Source: Gemmatimonadales bacterium
GTDB lineage: Bacteria; Gemmatimonadota; Gemmatimonadetes; Gemmatimonadales; GWC2-71-9
NCBI GenBank assembly: GCA_030601605.1
Contig: JAUVTI010000118.1
Span: 1-6,131, forward strand
Direction: 5' to 3'
Length of the DNA: 6,131 nt
This document shows, piece by piece, positions 1 to 5,115 of the stretch. The position numbers and the translations under genes are program-made. The number at the start of each line of letters is the position of its first letter. The first letter of the stretch is position 1. The notes under the pieces were generated by a model. It made no database searches. It was not told the origin of the DNA and worked only from the letters and a program-made list of their open reading frames with translations.

Positions 1-1
1 C

Positions 2-67
2 CTTCCGAGGCTCGAGGGCGACGCTACCCAGTTCCGCTTGTTCGCGACGCTCTTCACTGACTACTGA
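2..67 (+). CDS. 3' end of an unidentified gene (partial)
   Basis: This is the C-terminal tail of a gene that begins outside the window. The visible residues end in ...FRLFATLFTDY followed by TGA (65-67). This frame was chosen over the other two because nearly all of its third codon positions are G or C, as expected for this genome, while the frame ending at position 60 is poor in that respect. A strong intrinsic terminator begins 26 nt after the stop, which supports a real gene end here. About 21 residues are too few to identify a family. The alternating hydrophobic and polar pattern could be a terminal beta strand, but this is only an impression. Confidence 0.5.
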   Translation, partial: LPRLEGDATQFRLFATLFTDY

Positions 68-92
68 TCCCGGCGGGTTCTGCTGCGTGACT

Positions 93-127
93 CTCCCGTC
101 CCGGTGCTGCCGGGGCGGGAGTTTTTT
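93..127 (+). terminator. Strong intrinsic (Rho-independent) terminator
   Basis: A 12-bp stem pairs CTCCCGTCCCGG (93-104) with CCGGGGCGGGAG (110-121), with a single G-U pair. The loop is TGCTG (105-109) and a run of six T follows (122-127). It lies 26 nt after the stop of the upstream partial gene, so it probably ends that transcript and insulates the exported-protein gene downstream. Confidence 0.92.
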
Positions 128-137
128 GCCGGCGCCC

Positions 138-168
138 TTGACCCCCAAACTTTCCGGGGCGGTATTTA
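138..168 (+). promoter_or_regulatory. Candidate sigma70-type promoter for the exported-protein gene
   Basis: TTGACC (138-143) is a 5/6 match to the -35 consensus. TATTTA (163-168) is a weak -10 candidate at a long 19-nt spacing. The pair lies just after the terminator of the previous gene and about 145 nt before the next start codon. The stretch CTTGACCCCC followed downstream by TAT(T/C)T also occurs before the kinase gene (5042-5071), which slightly raises its credibility. The weak -10 and the long spacer keep confidence low. Confidence 0.3.
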
Positions 169-312
169 CTGAGGGACGCCCCTCGCGTTCCGAAAGCGGT
201 CCCGTTCCCGTGCAGCTCTCCCTCCCGAGCAGGACTCCGTACACCCAGTCGGCGTTCACGCACCCGGCGCCGCACGCGCCGCGCCGCGCGCGGTGGACGC
301 GGAGGCAGGGCT

Positions 313-819
313 ATGAGCCGCATGATTGGTGCGATGGCGGTAGGTATATCCCTCCTGGCGCTCCCCCTGCAGGGCGCCCTGGCGCAACAGCGCTCGCTAG
401 AGGAAACGCTGAGCTTCATCAACGAGACGCTGGAAGCCAACCCCTACAACGACCACGACGGCAAGCTGACCGTCTCGCGTGTCGAGCTGAAGCGCGGCGG
501 GAGGCTCTCCTTTGCGGTGGCCAAGCAGGAGCCGGCCAGCACCGTCCGCAACGTGTTCGAAGCCGAGATCGCCGACATTGACGTCACGAGCATCGTCTCT
601 CGGTCGAGCGGTGATCACATGGTGATCATCGTTACCGCTCGGGGGCCTGTTTCGGCTCAGCTCAAGTGCGTCGCTGGTGGCAACGTGACGCAGTGGGACC
701 TGCCGCCGCGGTCCGACATGCAGTTGGAGTTCCGGTCTAATGGCGGGGTGGCAGGCGATCTGACAGAGGCGCTGCGGACACTGGTCACGCTCGCCCGGCA
801 GGACGCGCGCTACAGCTGA
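313..819 (+). CDS. Exported protein of unknown function (168 aa)
   Basis: The product carries a clear Sec-type signal peptide: a positively charged start (R3), a hydrophobic core at about residues 5-20, and a likely signal peptidase I site after GALA (A24), leaving a mature protein beginning QQRSLEETL. It is therefore predicted to be periplasmic or secreted. There is no lipobox, and the only mature cysteine is C119. The mature part starts with a short amphipathic helix (about 28-42, SLEETLSFINETLE), followed by alternating polar and hydrophobic segments suggesting beta strands (about 50-140), and ends with a second helix (about 147-163). I do not recognise a named domain. Start: ATG at 313 is preceded by CGGAGG (300-305) at good spacing. 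The gene lies between two strong terminators and is probably transcribed alone. The gene is convincing; its function is unknown. Confidence 0.85.
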   Translation: MSRMIGAMAVGISLLALPLQGALAQQRSLEETLSFINETLEANPYNDHDGKLTVSRVELKRGGRLSFAVAKQEPASTVRNVFEAEIADIDVTSIVSRSSGDHMVIIVTARGPVSAQLKCVAGGNVTQWDLPPRSDMQLEFRSNGGVAGDLTEALRTLVTLARQDARYS

Positions 820-854
820 GGAGCACGCCGCAGGCGTCGTCGGAACCAGGTGGG

Positions 855-896
855 GAGGGGGCGACACGCCATGGATGCGGTCGCCCCCTCTTTCTT
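855..896 (+). terminator. Strong intrinsic terminator after the exported-protein gene
   Basis: A perfect 11-bp stem pairs GAGGGGGCGAC (855-865) with GTCGCCCCCTC (880-890) across a 14-nt loop, followed by TTTCTT (891-896). It begins 36 nt after the TGA of the exported-protein gene, so it should end that transcript and separate it from the fumarase gene. Confidence 0.9.
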
Positions 897-1151
897 GCGG
901 TGGTTTCGTTTCGGGTTATGTGCGGTGCATGCGGCGCGTCCTCATCCTCATTCCCCTCCCGTCGGTTCGGCCTCCAACTCGCACCTACCCGAGCCGGCCG
1001 GGGTCCTCGCCGAAGCGCTGCCCCACCGCGTGGCGCGATGGATTCTGCCCAGCCAATGTGCGAAACTTCTACAGGGTTCGCGACTCGCACTGCTGCTGCC
1101 CGCGCCATTGGTGCGGGGCACGGCACGAGGCATAGACGGAGGAGGGGCACG
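897..1151 (+). other. Gene-free leader region upstream of the fumarase gene
   Basis: From the stop of the exported-protein gene to the fumarase start is 332 nt, and beyond the terminator I see no credible gene in it. The fumarase frame is open back to about position 900, but the extra 84 residues would be low-complexity Arg/Ala/Ser-rich sequence with no ribosome binding site. I read it as the non-coding leader and promoter region. TTGCGG (895-900) followed 16 nt later by TATGTG (917-922) is a weak promoter-like pair, too poor to call. The only structured element is a hairpin at 1097-1120, listed separately. Confidence 0.5.
1097..1120 (+). promoter_or_regulatory. Compact hairpin in the fumarase 5' leader
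   Basis: TGCCCGCGCC (1097-1106) can pair with GGTGCGGGGCA (1110-1120) around a tiny ATT loop, giving about ten base pairs with one bulged G and one G-U pair. No T tract follows, so it is not a terminator. It ends 17 nt before the GGAGGAGGGG ribosome binding site (1138-1147), where it could influence translation or mRNA stability. In a GC-rich region such a hairpin can also occur by chance. Confidence 0.35.
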
Positions 1152-2765
1152 ATGGCGGAGCTCGCATACCAGGATCCGTTCCCGCTCACCAGGGACGATA
1201 CGTCGTACCGGCTGATCACTCCGGACCACGTGTCCGTGGCTCAGTTCGACGGCGCCGACGTGCTCAAGATCGACCGCGAGGGGCTCAAGATGCTCGCGCG
1301 GGAGGCCATGCGGGACGCGTCCTTCCTGCTGCGGCCGGCCCATCTCGAGCAGGTGGCGGCCATCCTGGATGACCCGGAGGCCAGCGACAACGACCGCGGG
1401 GTGGCGCTTGCCATGCTGCGCAACGCCGAGGTCGCAGCCAAGATGGTGCTTCCGTTCTGTCAGGACACGGGCACGGCCACTGTGTACGCCAAGAAGGGGC
1501 AGCAGGTGTGGACCGGCGGCGATGACGCGGCCGCGCTCACAGAGGGGATAGTCGACACGTACACCAAGGAGAATCTGCGCTACTCGCAGAGCATCCCTCT
1601 CACCGTCTACGACGAGCAGAACTCGGGCAACAACCTGCCGGCCCAGATCGACATCCTGGCCACCGACGGAATGGAATACAGGTTCCTGTTCGTCGCGAAG
1701 GGCGGGGGGTCGGCCAACAAGACCTACCTGTTCCAGGAAACCAAGGCGCTGCTCAATCCCGACCGCCTGGTCACGTTCCTGACGGCGAAGATGAAGACGC
1801 TGGGGACGGCGGCGTGTCCACCCTACCACCTGGCGTTCGTGATCGGCGGGACCTCGGCCGAGGCCACACTGAAGACCGTGAAGCTCGCCAGCACTGGATA
1901 TCTGGATGCTCTCCCGACCGAGGGCAACGAGCAGGGACAGGCGTTCCGCGACCCAGACCTCGAGCGCAAGCTGCTCGACGCCGCGCAGCACACGGGAATC
2001 GGCGCGCAGTTCGGCGGGAAGTACTTCGCGCTCGACGTGCGCGTCGTACGGCTGCCGCGCCACGGTGCCTCGTGCCCCATCGGGATGGGCGTCTCGTGCT
2101 CGGCGCACCGCAACGTCAAGGCGAAGATAGACCGGGAAGGCATCTGGCTCGAGGAGCTGGAGCGGGACCCCGGCCGGTTCATTCCCGAGCGGTACCGCGG
2201 CAAGGCGGAGCACGGCGTGGTTCAGATAGACCTCAACCGCCCGATGCTCGAGATACTCGCGGAGCTCAGCAAGCACCCGATTCAGACCAGGCTCTCCCTC
2301 ACGGGGACGATGATCGTCGCGCGCGACATCGCGCACGCCAAGATCAAGGAGCGGCTGGATCGCGGCGAGGAGATGCCGCAGTACTTGAAGGACCACCCGG
2401 TGTACTATGCCGGTCCCGCCAAGCAGCCGGACGGCATGCCGTCGGGCTCCTTCGGTCCGACCACGGCCGGCCGGATGGACTCCTACGTGGAGCTGTTCCA
2501 GTCGCGGGGCGGCTCGATGGTGATGCTCGCCAAGGGGAACCGCAGCGGGCAGGTGACCGAGGCCTGCAAGAAGCACGGGGGGTTCTACCTCGGCTCGATC
2601 GGCGGGCCCGCCGCCCTGCTGGCCGAGGAGAACATCAAGAAGGTGGAGCTGCTCGAGTACCCGGAGTTGGGCATGGAGGCCATCTACAGGATCGAGGTGG
2701 AGGCCTTCCCGGCGTTCATTCTGGTGGACGACAAGGGGAACGACTTCTTTGCCGATCTGCTGTAG
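1152..2765 (+). CDS. fumA: Class I fumarate hydratase, [4Fe-4S]-dependent
   Basis: This 537-aa protein catalyses the reversible hydration of fumarate to L-malate in the TCA cycle, in the cytoplasm. It aligns end to end with Escherichia coli FumA/FumB (about 548 aa). Residues ~50-325 form the N-terminal iron-sulfur catalytic domain and ~330-535 the C-terminal fumarase domain. The expected cluster ligands are C103 (PFCQDTGT), C222 (TAACPPYH) and C316 (GVSCSAHR), spaced 119 and 94 residues apart as in known class I enzymes. From recalled Leishmania major enzyme numbering, a constant offset of 30 also places D105, R143, G186, H304, R391, T437, R441 and K461 on active-site positions, so the enzyme should be active. 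C308 is an extra cysteine that does not fit the ligand spacing. ATG 1152 was chosen because of the strong GGAGGAGGGG (1138-1147) and because the N-terminus (DPFPLTRDDTSY) matches the family there. The cluster makes such enzymes sensitive to oxygen and superoxide. No clear terminator follows. Confidence 0.98.
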   Translation: MAELAYQDPFPLTRDDTSYRLITPDHVSVAQFDGADVLKIDREGLKMLAREAMRDASFLLRPAHLEQVAAILDDPEASDNDRGVALAMLRNAEVAAKMVLPFCQDTGTATVYAKKGQQVWTGGDDAAALTEGIVDTYTKENLRYSQSIPLTVYDEQNSGNNLPAQIDILATDGMEYRFLFVAKGGGSANKTYLFQETKALLNPDRLVTFLTAKMKTLGTAACPPYHLAFVIGGTSAEATLKTVKLASTGYLDALPTEGNEQGQAFRDPDLERKLLDAAQHTGIGAQFGGKYFALDVRVVRLPRHGASCPIGMGVSCSAHRNVKAKIDREGIWLEELERDPGRFIPERYRGKAEHGVVQIDLNRPMLEILAELSKHPIQTRLSLTGTMIVARDIAHAKIKERLDRGEEMPQYLKDHPVYYAGPAKQPDGMPSGSFGPTTAGRMDSYVELFQSRGGSMVMLAKGNRSGQVTEACKKHGGFYLGSIGGPAALLAEENIKKVELLEYPELGMEAIYRIEVEAFPAFILVDDKGNDFFADLL

Positions 2766-2847
2766 GGGCGCGGCTCAGCGCCAAGTTCCGCCCGAGCCGA
2801 ATGGCCCAGGCAGCCCGGCCACCACCGAATCCCGAGTGAATCTCTTG

Positions 2848-2876
2848 TTGATCTCCGGTCTCGACGGTGCGATATG
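2848..2876 (+). promoter_or_regulatory. Weak promoter candidate upstream of the radical SAM gene
   Basis: TTGATC (2848-2853) lies 17 nt before GATATG (2871-2876) in an AT-richer part of the 264-nt gap between the fumarase and radical SAM genes. Both hexamers are poor matches (about 4/6 and 3/6). TACAAAT (2944-2950) is an alternative -10-like element with no good -35. The presence of a promoter somewhere in this gap is likely because of its size; this exact placement is uncertain. Confidence 0.2.
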
Positions 2877-2888
2877 GAAGGGATACGC

Positions 2889-2916
2889 GTGAGCCGGCAC
2901 CCGGGCGGTGCGTCAC
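2889..2916 (+). repeat. Imperfect inverted repeat in the radical SAM upstream region
   Basis: GTGA (2889-2892) and GCACC (2897-2901) are mirrored by GGTGC (2907-2911) and TCAC (2913-2916), giving nine pairs with a small asymmetric internal loop. It lies just downstream of the weak promoter candidate and about 115 nt before the start codon. It could be an operator or an RNA hairpin. A second small stem, GGACC (2994-2998) with GGTCC (3006-3010), lies nearer the ribosome binding site. Neither carries a T tract. Confidence 0.25.
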
Positions 2917-3029
2917 ACTTCAATCTATTTTCACGCTGCCTTACAAATACAAGCCGGATACTTCAAGCTTACACCCACTGACAACCGCCGGACGGACCCA
3001 CAGTTGGTCCCGAATTCTCCGAGGCATTG

Positions 3030-4298
3030 ATGACGACGGAGCAGACCCACCTCAGCCACCGCGAGCTCTACCGGCTTCCCTGGACGCTTCCCGACAACGC
3101 CATCTCCTGGCTCGAGCCGACGATGAAATGCAACCTCGCCTGCGAGGGGTGCTATCGGGCCAACGTGAACGAGCACAAGTCGCTCGAAGAGGTGGCGGCG
3201 GAGCTGGACGTATTTGCGAAGTACCGCAGCGCGGACGGCATCTCGATCGCCGGTGGCGACCCGCTGTGCCACCCGCACACGGCTGAAATCGTGCGGATGG
3301 TGAAGGAACGGGGCTGGAAACCGATCCTCAACACGAACGGGCTGGCGCTCGATGAGCCGGTGCTGCGCGATCTCAAGAAGGCCGGGCTGATGGGGCTCAC
3401 GTTCCACATTGACAGCAAGCAGGGTCGGCCCAAGTGGAAGGGCAAGACGGAGCAGGAGCACAACGAGCTGCGGCTGCACTACGCAGAGATGGTTGCGCGA
3501 GTCGGCGGGCTGACGTGCTCGTTCAACTCCACCGTGTTCGACGACACGCTCGACGCGGTGCCGGACCTGGTGGCCTGGGCCCAGGAGCACATCGACATCG
3601 TGCACACGATGGTGTTCATCTGCTACCGGGCGGCGGTGTTGGAGGGGAAGTTCGACTACTACGTGGGCGGGCAGCGGCTCGACATGTCGCCCCTGGCGTA
3701 CGCGGCCGCGTCGCCCGAGTACCGCTGCGACATCACGGCGCCCGAGGTCGTTGCCAAGATCCGTGAGCGGTACCCCGACTTCTCGCCCTGTGCGTACCTG
3801 AACGGCACCGAGAGCCCCGAGTCGTTCAAGTGGCTCCTCACGGTGCGCATGGGCACGAAGCAGAAGATTTACGGATACCACGGTCCCAAGATGGCGGAGT
3901 TGACGCAGACTTCGCACCACCTGCGCTACGGGCGCTACCTGGCATACGCCCCCCCCAAGGTGCTGCGACGTGGCAGGTCCATGCTCTGGCTGTGGCCGTT
4001 CGACGCCGGGATTCGCCGCACTGCGAAGCGCGCCCTCGCAGACCCGCGGCTCCTGTTCCGGCGGTTGCACAACCAGTCGATCATGGTCATTCAGCCGGTC
4101 GACATCCTCGCTGACGGGCGCCAGAGCATGTGCGATGGTTGCCCCGACATGACCGTGTACAAGGGCAAGCTGGAGTGGTCGTGCAGGCTCGAGGAGTGCC
4201 TCCATTTCGGTGAGTTCGTGCGCACAGTGCCGAAGGGACACTGCCGGGTGGCGGGCGAGCCGGTCCCGGCCCAGGTGCCGGAGGCCGTGGTCCGTTGA
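3030..4298 (+). CDS. Radical SAM enzyme with C-terminal cysteine cluster, function unknown
   Basis: This 422-aa protein has the radical SAM signature C34-x3-C38-x2-C41 (MKCNLACEGCYR), which binds the [4Fe-4S] cluster that cleaves S-adenosylmethionine to a radical. The SAM-binding motif appears as GGDP (75-78), and the TIM-barrel core covers roughly residues 25-210 (for example ILNTNG at 99-104 and FHIDS at 125-129). The C-terminus adds C368-x2-C371-x13-C385-x4-C390, plus C254 and C405. These could hold an auxiliary iron-sulfur cluster, but the spacing is not the standard SPASM pattern. Residues ~296-348 are rich in Arg, Lys and aromatics with a short hydrophobic stretch (SMLWLWPF), suggesting a membrane or nucleic-acid surface. 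No cobalamin-binding domain precedes the core. ATG 3030 is preferred over the overlapping TTG at 3027 because GAGG (3021-3024) is better spaced from it. A 60-aa gene follows after 69 nt with no terminator between. The fold is certain; the substrate is unknown. Confidence 0.93.
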   Translation: MTTEQTHLSHRELYRLPWTLPDNAISWLEPTMKCNLACEGCYRANVNEHKSLEEVAAELDVFAKYRSADGISIAGGDPLCHPHTAEIVRMVKERGWKPILNTNGLALDEPVLRDLKKAGLMGLTFHIDSKQGRPKWKGKTEQEHNELRLHYAEMVARVGGLTCSFNSTVFDDTLDAVPDLVAWAQEHIDIVHTMVFICYRAAVLEGKFDYYVGGQRLDMSPLAYAAASPEYRCDITAPEVVAKIRERYPDFSPCAYLNGTESPESFKWLLTVRMGTKQKIYGYHGPKMAELTQTSHHLRYGRYLAYAPPKVLRRGRSMLWLWPFDAGIRRTAKRALADPRLLFRRLHNQSIMVIQPVDILADGRQSMCDGCPDMTVYKGKLEWSCRLEECLHFGEFVRTVPKGHCRVAGEPVPAQVPEAVVR

Positions 4299-4367
4299 AC
4301 GGCGAATTCATGATTCCTTAACGGGCGCTCGGGTAGGCTGCGGTAGCCGCGAGAACCGAGGAGTCTC

Positions 4368-4550
4368 ATGAACGAGCCCAAGTGTGCCGTGTCACCGCAG
4401 CGGACCGAGCGCGACGTCGCGGGAAAGGAGCGCGAGGCTCTCAGCAAGATCCGGCTCCGGGATTTCGATCCCGAAGAGGGTTACGAGTGGCCGTGTGGGG
4501 AGGAGAGCCGGGACACGGATGTGACGGGGGGTGGCGGAGGCTCTTCTTGA
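4368..4550 (+). CDS. Small charged protein, 60 aa, unknown function
   Basis: The start codon is preceded by GAGGAG (4358-4363), and codon third positions are mostly G or C, so this looks like a real small gene. The product is hydrophilic, with many Glu, Asp, Arg and Lys residues, an acidic stretch with aromatics (DFDPEEGYEWPCGEES, residues ~32-47) and a tail of Thr-Gly5-Ser2. It has two cysteines (C6, C43), no signal peptide and no membrane segment. It begins 69 nt after the radical SAM gene with no terminator between, and a terminator overlaps its own stop codon, so co-transcription with the radical SAM gene is plausible. It could be a small accessory protein or a substrate peptide of that enzyme, or an unrelated small protein. 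A chance open frame is not excluded. Confidence 0.55.
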   Translation: MNEPKCAVSPQRTERDVAGKEREALSKIRLRDFDPEEGYEWPCGEESRDTDVTGGGGGSS

Positions 4551-4563
4551 GGCGCCTTTTTTT
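4533..4563 (+). terminator. Probable intrinsic terminator overlapping the small-gene stop codon
   Basis: GGCG (4533-4536) pairs with CGCC (4553-4556), and CTC (4541-4543) pairs with GAG further in, with an internal loop between. Seven T follow directly (4557-4563). The stem is weaker than the other terminators in this window, but the T tract is long for this GC-rich sequence. The TGA of the 60-aa gene (4548-4550) lies inside the hairpin, so translation up to the stop would disturb its folding. Confidence 0.6.
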
Positions 4564-4633
4564 GTTCCGGGTGGCGGATTCCGCGACTGGCCGGTAAATC
4601 ACTGCTGTCATCCTACTCACCGCGGAGGGACCC

Positions 4634-4921
4634 ATGACATTCAACGTGAAGGCTCTTGCCATCGTCGGCGCCATCCTGGGTGGGGGCATGTTCCTGCTGG
4701 TCGGACTCGCCAACCTGATGTTCCCGTCCTACGGCGGGGCCCTGCTCGAGTTCGGCGCCTCGATCTATCCGGGCTACCAGGGAGCAACCGGATTCGGTTC
4801 GGTCATCGTGGTCACCATGTACGCTGTGGTGGACGGGGCCGTATGCGGCGCAATCGTGGCCTGGCTGTACAACACGGTGGCGGGCGCGGTCGGGCCCAAG
4901 GGGGAGCGGTTCCGGGCTTGA
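4634..4921 (+). CDS. Small two-helix membrane protein (YPGY/WLYN type, often labelled holin-like)
   Basis: This 95-aa protein has two hydrophobic helices, about residues 6-30 and 51-78, joined by a short loop containing SIYPGY (43-48). It ends in VDGAVCGAIVAWLYN (66-80) and a short charged tail (PKGERFRA). The combination of YPGY between the helices and a D-G-x3-G-x3-AWLYN second helix matches a family of small bacterial integral membrane proteins that databases often name 'bacteriophage holin'. That name is doubtful here because no lysis or phage gene is nearby. The function is therefore unknown beyond residence in the inner membrane. ATG 4634 has a good ribosome binding site, GGAGGGA (4624-4630). 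A terminator-like T tract ends 70 nt upstream, so the gene probably has its own promoter, though I could not place one with confidence. Confidence 0.82.
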   Translation: MTFNVKALAIVGAILGGGMFLLVGLANLMFPSYGGALLEFGASIYPGYQGATGFGSVIVVTMYAVVDGAVCGAIVAWLYNTVAGAVGPKGERFRA

Positions 4922-5009
4922 GTACCGCGGTCACTCCGACATGAACACGGGAATCAGGGCGCTGCAGCCGGTATTCTGAGCGCACCTCCCACGAGAACCA
5001 CATCGCTAC

Positions 5010-5051
5010 GGGGGTCGAGCACGGTTCGCTTCTGCGGCTCGCTTGACCCCC
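5010..5051 (+). repeat. Inverted repeat: hairpin between the membrane-protein and kinase genes
   Basis: GGGGGTC (5010-5016) pairs perfectly with GACCCCC (5045-5051). After one mismatch, AGC (5018-5020) pairs with GCT (5041-5043), leaving a loop of about 20 nt. Only three T follow (5052-5054), so as a terminator for the membrane-protein gene 89 nt upstream it would be weak. Its right arm overlaps the -35 element of a candidate kinase promoter, so it could instead be an operator-like dyad. Confidence 0.45.
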
Positions 5052-5071
5052 TTTGCATGACCCCGTATCTC
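5043..5071 (+). promoter_or_regulatory. Candidate sigma70-type promoter for the kinase gene
   Basis: TTGACC (5043-5048) is a 5/6 match to the -35 consensus and lies 17 nt before TATCTC (5066-5071), a partial -10 match. Transcription would start near 5078, giving a leader of about 38 nt before the GTG start at 5116. The -35 lies inside the right arm of the inverted repeat at 5010-5051. The shared TTGACCCCC sequence before the exported-protein gene gives some support. Confidence 0.35.
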
Positions 5072-5115
5072 TCAGGCCCGACCCACCGCCGCACCCCGTT
5101 GATGCCGGAGCGCAG

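Noticed and set aside
900..1151. N-terminal extension of the fumarase starting at GTG 900
   Set aside because: The extension is Arg/Ala/Ser-rich, has no family counterpart and no Shine-Dalgarno site. The family N-terminus begins just after ATG 1152, which has a strong one.
948..2576. Long open frame of 542 codons on the - strand antisense to the fumarase gene
   Set aside because: It mirrors the codon bias of the fumarase gene, whose G/C-rich third positions suppress stops on the other strand. The fumarase is unambiguous by full-length family match, and the antisense product is a repetitive Arg/Leu/Val/His-rich sequence.
2767..2782. GGCGC...GCGCC stem right after the fumarase stop as a terminator
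   Set aside because: It has only five base pairs and no T tract, so it does not meet the pattern of an intrinsic terminator.
1814..2839. 341-codon frame on the + strand inside and past the fumarase gene
   Set aside because: It is an out-of-phase shadow with Arg/Ala/Gly-rich low-complexity content and no ribosome binding site.
2931..4241. 436-codon open frame on the - strand antisense to the radical SAM gene
   Set aside because: It is the same codon-bias shadow. The + strand carries the CxxxCxxC motif and a ribosome binding site, while the antisense product resembles no family.
4574..4584. 11-bp palindrome GCGGA-T-TCCGC before the membrane-protein gene
   Set aside because: It is short, easily produced by chance in GC-rich sequence, and not aligned with any convincing promoter element.
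4382..4597. 71-codon frame overlapping the 60-aa small gene
   Set aside because: It has no ribosome binding site, runs through the terminator T tract, and is out of phase with the better-supported frame.
4941..4979. 12-codon reading frame after the membrane-protein gene
   Set aside because: It is very short, has no ribosome binding site, and shows no sign of being a leader peptide.
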